Assembly (NCBI GenBank): GCA_002342985.1
Contig: DDRC01000119.1
Span: forward strand, 1 to 9,283
Length of the DNA stretch: 9,283 bases
Reading direction: 5' to 3'
Source of the DNA: Flavobacteriales bacterium UBA2426
GTDB taxonomy: Bacteria; Bacteroidota; Bacteroidia; Flavobacteriales_F; PHOS-HE28
The translations under genes were made by a program, and so were the position numbers. Under the pieces are notes generated by a model. It searched no databases, was not told the DNA's origin, and was given only the letters and a program-made list of their open reading frames with translations. Below are positions 1 to 7,188 of this stretch, in pieces (position 1 is the first letter of the stretch; each line of letters opens with the position of its first letter).

Positions 1-1154
1 GGGAGAAACCTGTCGGTAATATACCGGTGCGACAACTCTACGGCGGCAATAATTGCCTCGTCTTTGATCCTCACATGGTGATGCGTTTCATACCGGTCTT
101 TTAATCCCCTGAGAATGGAGATAGCGTCTTCCACATCCGGCTCGTCGATATTCACTTTCTGGAAACGGCGTTCCAGCGCCTTGTCTTTTTCAAAAAATTT
201 CTGGTATTCATTTAAGGTAGTAGCGCCCACGGCCCTCAGCTCTCCCCTGGCAAGGGCCGGTTTCAGGATATTGGCGGCATCCATCGCCCCCTCGCCTCCT
301 CCGGCGCCGACCAGCGTATGTATCTCATCGATAAAAAGAACGATCTCTCCATCGCTGTCGGTCACTTCCTTGATCACCGCTTTCAATCTTTCCTCAAACT
401 CTCCCTTGTATTTCGCGCCGGCGATCAGCGCGGCGATGTCGAGGCTGAAGACCTGCTTGCCTTTGAGGTCCTCGGGGATGTCGCCGTTCACCACGCGCTG
501 GGCGATGCCTTCGGCGATGGCGGTCTTACCCACGCCGGGCTCACCGATCAGGATCGGGTTGTTCTTGGTGCGGCGGCTGAGGATCTGCAGCACGCGGCGG
601 ATCTCCTCGTCGCGGCCGATGACCGGGTCCAGCTTGTTGTCCTTGGCGAGCTGGTTGAGGTTCTTGGCGTACTTGTTCAGCGCGTTGTAGGTCTCCTCCT
701 GGCTCTGGCTGGTGACGGTGCTGCCCTTGCGCAGGTCCTTGATGGCCGCGATCAGGTCCTTCTTCGTCACGCCGTTGTCCTTGAGCAGCTGGCTTACCGT
801 GTCGCCGCTGTCGAGGATGCCGATGAGCATGTGCTCCACGCTGGCGAACTCATCACCGAACTCCTTCAGCGCGGCCAGCGCCTTGGTGAGCGCATCGCTG
901 CTGTAGCGGGAGAGGCTGATCTGCCCGCCGCTCACCTTGGGGTATTGCCCGACGATGCGGTCCAGCGCCTGCGTCATGGCGGGCACGTTCACGTTGAGCT
1001 TCTTCAGCAGGAAGGGCGTGACGTCGGGGTCCACCTCCAGGATGCCCTTGAGCAGGTGGCCGTTCTCGAGCATCTGCTGGCCGTATCCGGTGGCGATGGT
1101 CTGCGCCTGTTGGATGGCCTGCTGGGAGCGGATGGTGAATTTGTTGAGGTCCAT
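1..1154 (-). CDS. clpB: ATP-dependent chaperone ClpB, N-terminal 384 residues (3' end beyond window)
   Basis: ClpB is the cytosolic Hsp100 disaggregase that works with DnaK/DnaJ/GrpE to pull apart heat-induced aggregates. Reading leftwards from the ATG at 1154 gives an open frame to the window edge, starting [14 protein letters not shown]. Residues 1-145 are the two-repeat Clp N domain. NBD1 follows, with the linker motif [13 protein letters not shown] (175-187), Walker A GEPGVGKT (204-211), the pore-loop region [12 protein letters not shown] (245-256) and Walker B VLFIDEIH (272-279, D276/E277). Sensor and arginine-finger regions follow up to about residue 345, and the frame ends at about residue 384 of a usual 860-870, so the middle domain and NBD2 lie outside. 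No CIRCE operator or Shine-Dalgarno sequence is visible. Oddity: Arg codons are CGC in 10 of 10 cases before residue 250 but in 1 of 10 after it (AGA/AGG/CGG/CGT dominate), and GC falls from about 67% to about 52% near position 410. The family call is secure; whether this is one natural allele is not. Confidence 0.96.
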   Translation of the reverse strand, partial: MDLNKFTIRSQQAIQQAQTIATGYGQQMLENGHLLKGILEVDPDVTPFLLKKLNVNVPAMTQALDRIVGQYPKVSGGQISLSRYSSDALTKALAALKEFGDEFASVEHMLIGILDSGDTVSQLLKDNGVTKKDLIAAIKDLRKGSTVTSQSQEETYNALNKYAKNLNQLAKDNKLDPVIGRDEEIRRVLQILSRRTKNNPILIGEPGVGKTAIAEGIAQRVVNGDIPEDLKGKQVFSLDIAALIAGAKYKGEFEERLKAVIKEVTDSDGEIVLFIDEIHTLVGAGGGEGAMDAANILKPALARGELRAVGATTLNEYQKFFEKDKALERRFQKVNIDEPDVEDAISILRGLKDRYETHHHVRIKDEAIIAAVELSHRYITDRFL

Positions 1155-1159
1155 GATCG

Positions 1160-1178
1160 AACAGGCTTCCGGCCTGTT
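1160..1178 (-). repeat. 7-bp perfect inverted repeat in the clpB leader
   Basis: The arms AACAGGC (1160-1166) and GCCTGTT (1172-1178) are perfect reverse complements around a 5-base loop. The element ends 5 bases upstream of the clpB start codon, so if it is transcribed it would form a small GC-rich hairpin where the ribosome must load. It could tune translation or be an operator; it is not a CIRCE element. An arm this short can arise by chance, so any function is inference. Confidence 0.45.
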
Positions 1179-1316
1179 TGGGATTGGGTTTCTTTTCGAA
1201 TCGTTGCCGATGACCGTTCGCAAGGCCATCTGAAGCGGGTGATGCGAGGCGGTCTTGTGGGTCTTTCGAGCGGATGCTGGTTCATCAACCCTCGCTCCGC
1301 TGCTTCAGAACGGCGA

Positions 1317-1350
1317 TTCTGGCAGGTGAAGGTCGTATGCGATGCCAGAA
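1317..1350. repeat. 8-bp perfect inverted repeat, possible operator
   Basis: TTCTGGCA (1317-1324) and TGCCAGAA (1343-1350) are perfect reverse complements separated by 18 bases. The element lies roughly mid-way in the divergent intergenic region, about 140 bases from the start of the giant gene and 160 from clpB. The 26-base offset between the arms is compatible with a dimeric regulator site on one face of the helix, or with a weak hairpin. No known regulator consensus is recognised. Confidence 0.4.
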
Positions 1351-1487
1351 AGTCCTAGGCAGGCCCGGATTTCCTGCAGCTTTGGCTGTAACAATGGCGG
1401 AATGCTGGTGAACCCCATCGCATCCCCTCGGGCAACGTTCTGGGCACGAAGGATATCTTCACCCGAAGCAAACCGTTGGCAATCGGC

Positions 1488-4400
1488 ATGAAGGCCCCCT
1501 TCACGTGCTGGCTCGTCCTGGTGCTGAGCATCCCTGCGCTCGGGCAGGACCATTGGGCCCGGCGCGTGGGCGCCTGGAGCAACGATGCCTTCAACGATGC
1601 GGCCCGCGATGCATCGGGCGCCTATTACGTGGCGGGGGAGTTCGGCGGCAACATCGACCTGGGGGCGGCTACGCTCATCTCCCAGGGAAGCCTGGATGCC
1701 ATGGTGGCGAAATACACGCCGCAGGGCGCCCTGGTGTGGGTTCGCACCTTCGGCGGCTCGGGCCTGGACCGGGCCATCAAGCTGGAGCTCACGCAGGACG
1801 GCCATATCGCCGTGACGGGCCAGTTCATGGGCAGCGTCGATTTCGGCGGAACGGTGCTGGCGTCGCAGGGCGGCACCCAGGATTGCTTCGTGCTGAAGAT
1901 GGCGCAGGCCGATGGCGCACTGGCCTGGGTTCGGGCGGGTGGAAGCGCCAACGGGGTGGACCAGCCGAACGGGGTAAGCGTGGGCCCTGACGGCAGCATC
2001 GCGGTGGCCGGCGAGTTCAGGGGCACGGCGGTGTTCGACCAGGGAAGCCTCACCAGCATGACGGATCCGGTGACCGGGCTGCCCAGCGTGGACATCTTCC
2101 TGGCCACCTACGCGGCGGATGGCACGCCCCAGTGGCTCAAGCATGGCGCTGCCGAGTTCGCCGACCGGGGCATGGATGTGGAGCACGACCTGGAGGGCAA
2201 CGTGTACCTCACCGGGCAGTTCACCGACACCCTACTGCTCGACGGCGTGGAGCATCCGAATGCCATGTACAGCGCCATCTTCATCGTCCGCTACGGGCAG
2301 GGTGGGGCGGAGGAGTGGTTCAGGGTGTTCGGCGGCGGCACCTACAACCAGGTCTTCGAGATGGTGGTGGTGGAAGCCGGTTACCTCCTGCTCGTGGGCG
2401 ACGTGCAGGGCACGGTGATCTTCCTCGACTCCGAGCCCGACCTGTTCACGGCCGTTGAGCCGCGCTCCTCCTTCCTGGTGAAGGTGGGCTTCGATGGCGA
2501 GCTCATCGCGCAAACCACCTGGGGGAGCCAGTACCCCTTGAGCACCCGTGCGCTCTCCATCCAGGGCGACGATGTGGCGGTGCTGGGGCGCTTCACCTGC
2601 CAGTTCACGGGTTTCGTGCCCGAGTACGGCGAGTCCAGCTTCCTGGCCACCGGGGCCAACGACCTCTACGTGGCCCGCTTCCAGCTCTCCGACCTTGACT
2701 TCAAGCAGGCGCAGCAATTCGGCGGCCAGGGGGATAAGGCGCCGGGCGGCATCGTGCACACCTTGGACGAGGACGTGGTCTTCACCGGCTCGTTCGAGCG
2801 GCTGCTGGTATTCCCCTCGGAGCCCGGGTTCGAGGCCAGCCCGACGGGGGCCTTGCTGGTTGCAGGTGCCCCTGCAGGCTATTGCGCCGACGAGCACTAT
2901 GCCTCCTATACCGGCCTGCGCGGCATCGCGCTGCGCGATGCCTTCATCGCCAAGGGCTTCATCAGCTCGCGCGAGCCCTACGACCCATACCAGCGCGATG
3001 GCGCCGCCTGCGACCGCGCCATCCTTCCCCCGGTGATCCGCAATGGCCCGGATGGCGAGCTGGGCCCCGATTCCCTGCGGCGCTGCAACAACGCCATCCT
3101 CACCGCCTACACCTTCACCGCCCACACGCCCGATACCGCGCAGCGGCACAACGCGCCGGACTACCGCTTCCTCTGGAGCAACGGGGTCACCGTACCCTCC
3201 ATCCTCGCCACGCAGACGGGCTGGTACTGGGTGGAGGTGCGCATCGGTGAGGGCTGCTACACCTGGCGCGACTCGCTCTACCTCACCGTCGACCCCCTGC
3301 CGCCCCAGCCCTGGGTGAACGACGATGTGGTGGTGAACACCGCTGCGGCGTCCGCCACGCCGGTCAACGTGTGCGAGCCCGATCAGCCGTGGCTCTGGGC
3401 CACCAACCTGGTGGCCGGCAACCAGGTGCAGTGGTTCGGCCCGGGCGGGCTCACCGCCTTCAACGACTCCATCCTGGCGGTGGCTACCGGCAACTACGTG
3501 GTGGTCACCACCACGCCCTTCGGCTGCCAGCGCCAGAATGCCGTGAACGTGATCATCCATCCGAACGGCCCCTTGCCGCCGCTCGAAGCGCTGCTCGACC
3601 TGAGCTACCCGCAGGATGACGACCTCGACGACACCCTCCGCCTCTGCCTCGGCATGGCCATCGCGCTGAGCACGGAGGCCTCGCTCTTGCTGAATGGCCA
3701 GCCCACGGGATTGCCCTATGCCGTGCGCACCCTCAGCGATTGCTCCGGCGAAGGGTACTGGCTGCCCATCCCGGGCAACGGGCTGGCGTTCGATTGCTCC
3801 TACCCCTTCACCGCCGAGGGCTGGTACACCCACCGCGTCGGGTTCGCGCTCACCAATGCGCCCTGCGGCGAGGATACCCTCTTCTTCACCGCCATCGACA
3901 GCATCTATGTGATGCCGCTCTCCGTGGTGGACCCGGTGATCGCGCTCAGTGGTCCGGGCTTCCTCTGCCCGGGCGATACGGTGCCCGTGATCGGCACCTG
4001 CCCCAATTGCACCAGCGCATCGTGGACCGGAGCAGGCTTGGCCTACACCGCCGGCGACACCGCATGGGTCACCGCCGCCGGCTACGTCTCCTTCGCCGGC
4101 ACGGCCGTGAGCCCTGACGGCTGCGCCGAGGACGATTACGCCTCGATCCTCGTGCAGTGGAACCCGCTGCCCACGCTGCTCGTGGATCCCGCGGACGCCA
4201 TCATCTGCCCCGATGATTCGGCCACCATCTGGACGGATGCGCCCGGCTCCCAGTTCCAGTGGTTCGGGCCGCTGGGGCCGATGGGCATCGACAACGATAC
4301 CATCGCCACCTCGCAGCAAGGCTTCTATTACCTGGAGATGGTGGACACCCTGGGCTGCCTGGTGACGAGCCAGCCCATCCTGCTCACCGACTACGCCACG

Positions 4401-6482
4401 CCCTTCCTCAATGTGCTGCCCGACAACGTGCTCTGCGAGCCGGGGGAGACGGCCACCCTGCAGGTGGTGACCACCAGCACGGCCTCCCTGGTGTGGGAGG
4501 CGCCCTTCGCCGGCAGCACCGCCCTCCAGCAGGTGGTGTCCGCTCCGGGCATCTACACCTGCTCGGTGAGCGCCTGCGGCATCACCACGCCCCTGAGCGT
4601 GGAGATCTTCGGCAACACGGCCAATGCGGAGCTGGTGGACCCCGGTCCCTTCACGCTTTGCCCTGGTGAGGAGGTCACCCTGCAAGCGCAGCCCGGCCAG
4701 GTCATCTATTCCTGGGAGCCCGGTCCCATCTTCCTGCCGCAGATCACCGTGAGCGCCACAGGCCTTTATCTGCTGGTGACGAGCGATGCCAACGGCTGCC
4801 GCGATTCCCTTTGGACCGAGGTCTACGTGCTACCGCCCTACGTCGCGCTCGAACTGGTGGATACGGCCTTCTGCCAAGGCGATCCGCTGGTGGTCACCGC
4901 CACCGGCGATGCGGAGATCACCTGGTACGGCGATGCGGCGCAGACCATCGTGCTGGGCACCGGCGGCACCCTCGACCTGGGCACGGCCACCGCGCCGCTC
5001 ACCATCTGGGTGGAACAGGTCGTGGGCCAGTGCGGCAGCGGGCTCCTGGAGCTCGATGTGCAGGTGAGCGCACCGCCTTCGCCACCGGTCATCATCGGCC
5101 CCCTTGAGGCTTGCGCGGGCGATTCCGTGAGCTGGTCGGTCACCGGTGCGGCCGCGCTCATGGAGTGGACCGTCCCGTGGGGCTCCTTCACGGGCGATAC
5201 CCTGGTGAACACGGCGGTCGCCGAAGGCGATGCCGGCACCATCACGGTGGCGGCCACCAGCCCGGGCTGCCCTTCGGCAAGCGCCTCCCTGCCCTTCCTT
5301 GTGAACCAGCCCCTGCCGTTCTCCATCGGTCCGGATACGCTGCTCTGCGCGGGCGGCACCGCGCAATACCTGCTGCCGGCCGGCTTCGTGCAGCCGCTGT
5401 GGCACGATGGCTCCTCCCAGCCCTTCCTCAACAGCAGCGCCCCGGCCACGGTCATCCTCCAGGCCCGCGACGCCAACGGATGCGCCGTCAGCGATACCGC
5501 CCTGGTGACCGCATTCGCCTTCAGCCAGCCCATGGCGGCCACTGGCGCCACCATCTGCCTCGGCGCCGATGCCGTGCTGACCGCCACTGGTTCCGGTGCC
5601 TTCGCCTGGTTCAGCGACGCGGGCCTCACGGACCTGGTGCATTCCGGCGGCGCATTCACCATCGCCGCTCCACAGGATAGCGCCGTGTACTACGTCACCC
5701 AGAGCGAATGGCTGTGCACCTCCGCACCCCAGGCGGTGGCGCTCCAGGTGGTGCCGGTCCCATCGGATGCGGAGCTCATCGGCCCCTCCACCGCCTGCCT
5801 CGGCACCCCGGTGCTCCTTGAGCTTTCCGGCACCGGAGCGCTCTCCGGTGCATGGGATACGCCGGCCGGCAGTCACACCGGCACCACGCTGCTCATCGAT
5901 CCGGTGGCGCTTTCCGATTCCGGCGCCTACACCGTGCTGCCTTCCGTGGGGCCCTGCGTGGGCGAGCCGCTGACCATGACGTTGCAGGTATTGGTGCCGC
6001 AGCCGCTCCACCTCGGTCCGGATACCGTGTTCTGCGAGGGCGGAACGATCTCGGTGGCGCTGCCCCCGGGATTCGGCGCGCCGGTCTGGAGCACGGGCAG
6101 CACGGCTGCGGTGATCGTGGTGGACCAGCCCGGCACCTATGCCGTGGAGGCCACGGATGCGCAGGGCTGCAGGGTAGCGGAGGCCATCACGGTGGGCACG
6201 GTCGGCTGCGATCCCGTCCTCCCCAACATCATCACGCCCAACGGCGATGGCACGAACGATGGCTGGGGCCTGCCGCGCGGCGGATTCGTGGGGGCCCTCC
6301 TGCGCGTGTACAACCGTTGGGGCCAGCAGGTGTGGGAGGGCGATCCCATCCTGCGCCGGTTCGCCGGCCTTCACGCCAATGGCGATCCCCTGCCCGATGG
6401 CACCTACTACTACGAACTGCTGCTCACGCGGTCCGATGCGGAGGTGAAGGCGCACACCGGCTTCATCACGCTCTTGCGGTAG
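1488..6482 (+). CDS. Giant T9SS-secreted surface protein: signal peptide, beta-propeller, Ig/PKD-like array, type B sorting domain
   Basis: This 1664-residue protein is predicted to cross the inner membrane by Sec and the outer membrane by the type IX system, ending at the cell surface or outside; adhesin or matrix roles are typical of such proteins. The ATG at 1488 was chosen over an in-frame TTG at 1476 because it gives a clean signal peptide (MKAPFTCWLVLVLSIPALGQ). Residues 25-460 hold seven SBBP-like propeller repeats, each with a (V/I)xxxG(E/Q/R/S)F-type strand and usually a W(V/L/F)R/K...GG strand. Residues about 475-1115 carry divergent Ig-like domains, many opening with an LCPGE-like Cys and closing with a GC. 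Residues 1119-1573 are a duplicated three-domain module. Residues 1580-1664 are the CHU_C/type B sorting domain (NIITPNGDGTND, VYNRWGQQVWEG, PDGTYYYEL, GFITLLR). No catalytic domain is seen and the ligand is unknown. The frame is intact throughout, and the long antisense frames over it are shadows. Confidence 0.95.
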   Translation: MKAPFTCWLVLVLSIPALGQDHWARRVGAWSNDAFNDAARDASGAYYVAGEFGGNIDLGAATLISQGSLDAMVAKYTPQGALVWVRTFGGSGLDRAIKLELTQDGHIAVTGQFMGSVDFGGTVLASQGGTQDCFVLKMAQADGALAWVRAGGSANGVDQPNGVSVGPDGSIAVAGEFRGTAVFDQGSLTSMTDPVTGLPSVDIFLATYAADGTPQWLKHGAAEFADRGMDVEHDLEGNVYLTGQFTDTLLLDGVEHPNAMYSAIFIVRYGQGGAEEWFRVFGGGTYNQVFEMVVVEAGYLLLVGDVQGTVIFLDSEPDLFTAVEPRSSFLVKVGFDGELIAQTTWGSQYPLSTRALSIQGDDVAVLGRFTCQFTGFVPEYGESSFLATGANDLYVARFQLSDLDFKQAQQFGGQGDKAPGGIVHTLDEDVVFTGSFERLLVFPSEPGFEASPTGALLVAGAPAGYCADEHYASYTGLRGIALRDAFIAKGFISSREPYDPYQRDGAACDRAILPPVIRNGPDGELGPDSLRRCNNAILTAYTFTAHTPDTAQRHNAPDYRFLWSNGVTVPSILATQTGWYWVEVRIGEGCYTWRDSLYLTVDPLPPQPWVNDDVVVNTAAASATPVNVCEPDQPWLWATNLVAGNQVQWFGPGGLTAFNDSILAVATGNYVVVTTTPFGCQRQNAVNVIIHPNGPLPPLEALLDLSYPQDDDLDDTLRLCLGMAIALSTEASLLLNGQPTGLPYAVRTLSDCSGEGYWLPIPGNGLAFDCSYPFTAEGWYTHRVGFALTNAPCGEDTLFFTAIDSIYVMPLSVVDPVIALSGPGFLCPGDTVPVIGTCPNCTSASWTGAGLAYTAGDTAWVTAAGYVSFAGTAVSPDGCAEDDYASILVQWNPLPTLLVDPADAIICPDDSATIWTDAPGSQFQWFGPLGPMGIDNDTIATSQQGFYYLEMVDTLGCLVTSQPILLTDYATPFLNVLPDNVLCEPGETATLQVVTTSTASLVWEAPFAGSTALQQVVSAPGIYTCSVSACGITTPLSVEIFGNTANAELVDPGPFTLCPGEEVTLQAQPGQVIYSWEPGPIFLPQITVSATGLYLLVTSDANGCRDSLWTEVYVLPPYVALELVDTAFCQGDPLVVTATGDAEITWYGDAAQTIVLGTGGTLDLGTATAPLTIWVEQVVGQCGSGLLELDVQVSAPPSPPVIIGPLEACAGDSVSWSVTGAAALMEWTVPWGSFTGDTLVNTAVAEGDAGTITVAATSPGCPSASASLPFLVNQPLPFSIGPDTLLCAGGTAQYLLPAGFVQPLWHDGSSQPFLNSSAPATVILQARDANGCAVSDTALVTAFAFSQPMAATGATICLGADAVLTATGSGAFAWFSDAGLTDLVHSGGAFTIAAPQDSAVYYVTQSEWLCTSAPQAVALQVVPVPSDAELIGPSTACLGTPVLLELSGTGALSGAWDTPAGSHTGTTLLIDPVALSDSGAYTVLPSVGPCVGEPLTMTLQVLVPQPLHLGPDTVFCEGGTISVALPPGFGAPVWSTGSTAAVIVVDQPGTYAVEATDAQGCRVAEAITVGTVGCDPVLPNIITPNGDGTNDGWGLPRGGFVGALLRVYNRWGQQVWEGDPILRRFAGLHANGDPLPDGTYYYELLLTRSDAEVKAHTGFITLLR
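1551..2862 (+). repeat. Seven SBBP-like beta-propeller blades in the giant surface protein
   Basis: Blade-start strands recur about every 60-67 residues: YYVAGEF (residue 46), IAVTGQF (107), IAVAGEF (171), VYLTGQF (238), LLLVGDV (301), VAVLGRF (363) and VVFTGSF (430), most followed by a stretch like DxFVxKxxxDGxxxWxRxxGG. The last blade lacks its closing W..R..GG segment, while the mature N terminus (HWARRVGAW, with a following DASG turn) matches that missing segment. This fits a propeller closed by N- and C-terminal strand exchange. It is a protein-level repeat, diverged in DNA. The blade count is my reading and was not computed. Confidence 0.7.
4842..6204 (+). repeat. Tandem duplication of a three-domain Ig/PKD-like module
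   Basis: Two consecutive units of about 225 residues (about 4842-5517 and 5524-6204) share the same order of three domains. First comes an Ig-like domain with VTATGDAEITWYGDA versus LTATGSGAFAWFSDA. Second comes a PKD-like domain with IIGPLEACAGDSV versus LIGPSTACLGTPV. Third comes a domain with IGPDTLLCAGG versus LGPDTVFCEGG, ending DANGC versus DAQGC. The copies are well diverged, so this is an old intragenic duplication and not an assembly repeat. Confidence 0.8.
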
Positions 6483-6537
6483 CCGGGGTGCCGTGTGAGC
6501 CGGTGGGGTGTTGGGGAGCGGCCGGGAGCTTCCGGGC

Positions 6538-6570
6538 CCGAGGGGGGATCTTGCGCGCCGCGCCCCTCGG
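6538..6570. repeat. 8-bp GC-rich inverted repeat overlapping the sigma-gene promoter
   Basis: CCGAGGGG (6538-6545) and CCCCTCGG (6563-6570) are perfect reverse complements with a 17-base loop. The element follows the giant gene's stop by 55 bases and ends one base before the -7 box of the sigma promoter; the candidate -33 TTG lies in the loop. It could act as a terminator for the upstream gene, but there is no T-tract after the 3' arm. It could equally be an operator or simply GC-rich chance. Confidence 0.5.
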
Positions 6571-6579
6571 CTACTTTCG
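6551..6579 (+). promoter_or_regulatory. Putative Bacteroidota-type promoter (-33 TTG, -7 TACTTTCG) for the sigma/anti-sigma operon
   Basis: TACTTTCG at 6572-6579 matches the Bacteroidota housekeeping -7 consensus TAnnTTTG at all but one fixed position, and a TTG at 6551-6553 lies 18 bases upstream, as expected for the -33 element. The ATG of the sigma gene begins 9 bases after the box, so the transcript would have a leader of only a few bases. That would fit the lack of a Shine-Dalgarno sequence. The motif match is seen; promoter activity and the short leader are inference. Confidence 0.6.
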
Positions 6580-6588
6580 CCAGCGCCC

Positions 6589-7152
6589 ATGCACGCCGAC
6601 TTCACGCCCATCGCCGCTGGCGACCGCCAGGCCTTCGAAGCGCTCTTCCGGGCCCATTACCGGGCCTTGTGCGCCTTCGCCGTGGGCTACCTGAAGGACA
6701 TGGACAAGTCGGAGGACCTCGTGCAGGACCTCTTCTTCCGGCTCTGGCTCGACCGCGCGCAGGTGAAGGTGACCACCAGCGTGAAGGCCTACCTGTACGC
6801 GAGCGTACGCAACCGCTGCATCAACGCACTGAAGGCCGGTGGCCGCTTGCGGGCCCTGCGGGAGGACATCGATGACCGGGTGGAGGATGACGGGCACAGC
6901 GAGGACGATCACACCGAGCGCATCGCCCGTGTGCAGGCCGCGATCGAAGCGCTGCCGGAGGAGCGCCGCAAGGTGTTCAAGCTGAGCCGCTACGAGGGGC
7001 TCAAGTACCACGAGATCGCCCAGCGCCTCGGCATCAGCGTGAAGACCGTGGAGAACCAGATGGGCAGTGCGTTGAAGGCATTGCGCATCGAGTTGAAGGA
7101 CCTGGTGCCCTTGCTGCCCTGGCTGCTCGGGCTGGGCGAGGGTGGGGGATAG
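6589..7152 (+). CDS. ECF RNA polymerase sigma-70 factor (Bacteroidetes expansion type)
   Basis: This 187-residue ECF sigma factor should direct RNA polymerase to a small regulon when released by its anti-sigma partner. The ATG at 6589 is preferred over upstream alternative starts because the protein then begins right at region 2 (MHADFTPIAAGDRQAFEALF) and a promoter box lies just upstream. Residues 12-80 form sigma region 2, with DLVQDLFFRLW (43-53) for core binding and the region 2.4 stretch YLYASVRNRCINAL (68-81). Residues 85-110 are an acidic linker rich in Asp/Glu. Residues 112-168 form region 4, whose helix-turn-helix reads YHEIAQRLGISVKTVENQM (140-158); the SRYEGLKYHEIA segment is typical of the family found beside FecR genes in Bacteroidota. 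The stop lies 36 bases before the anti-sigma gene, so the two are probably co-transcribed. Confidence 0.95.
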   Translation: MHADFTPIAAGDRQAFEALFRAHYRALCAFAVGYLKDMDKSEDLVQDLFFRLWLDRAQVKVTTSVKAYLYASVRNRCINALKAGGRLRALREDIDDRVEDDGHSEDDHTERIARVQAAIEALPEERRKVFKLSRYEGLKYHEIAQRLGISVKTVENQMGSALKALRIELKDLVPLLPWLLGLGEGGG

Positions 7153-7188
7153 GGGTTTCAAGCGGATCGGTTGTCATCAGCGGGATAC

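Larger units (their letters stand above)
1155..1487. other. Divergent intergenic region between clpB and the giant surface-protein gene
   Basis: This 333-base spacer separates two divergently transcribed genes and should hold promoters for both. I find no convincing protein-coding frame: the open frames crossing it are short, Arg/Ser/Pro-rich, or antisense to the flanking genes. There is no tRNA- or rRNA-like structure. Two perfect short inverted repeats lie here (1160-1178 and 1317-1350, listed separately). Matches to the Bacteroidota -7 box TAnnTTTG are only partial (1377-1384 and 1454-1461 for the plus strand) and none has a well-spaced TTG, so no promoter is called. Confidence 0.7.

Noticed and set aside
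1155..1300. CIRCE or other known heat-shock operator upstream of clpB
   Set aside because: No TTAGCACTC-like arms are present; the only dyads are unrelated short ones.
318..1358. 346-codon plus-strand open frame opposite clpB
   Set aside because: It lies antisense to an unmistakable ClpB N-terminal domain and NBD1; it is a mirror of conserved codons, not a gene.
1454..1461. TATCTTCA as a -7 box for the giant gene
   Set aside because: Only a partial match to TAnnTTTG and no TTG at the right distance upstream.
1305..2186. Minus-strand open frame of 293 codons spanning the intergenic region and the start of the giant gene
   Set aside because: Composition is His/Ala/Arg-rich like the other shadows, and it has no domain. 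Most of it lies opposite a well-supported coding region.
2232..4685. Very long (817-codon) open frame antisense to the giant gene
   Set aside because: It is an exact codon-register shadow of a high-GC plus-strand gene that has a signal peptide, recognisable repeats and a sorting domain. The antisense product is Gly/Arg/His/Glu-rich with no domain.
6483..6570. Classical rho-independent terminator after the giant gene
   Set aside because: GC-rich dyads occur but none is followed by a T-tract, so it is listed only as an inverted repeat.
4830..6611. 593-codon antisense open frame over the Ig modules and sorting domain
   Set aside because: Same shadow effect; low-complexity composition and no family resemblance.
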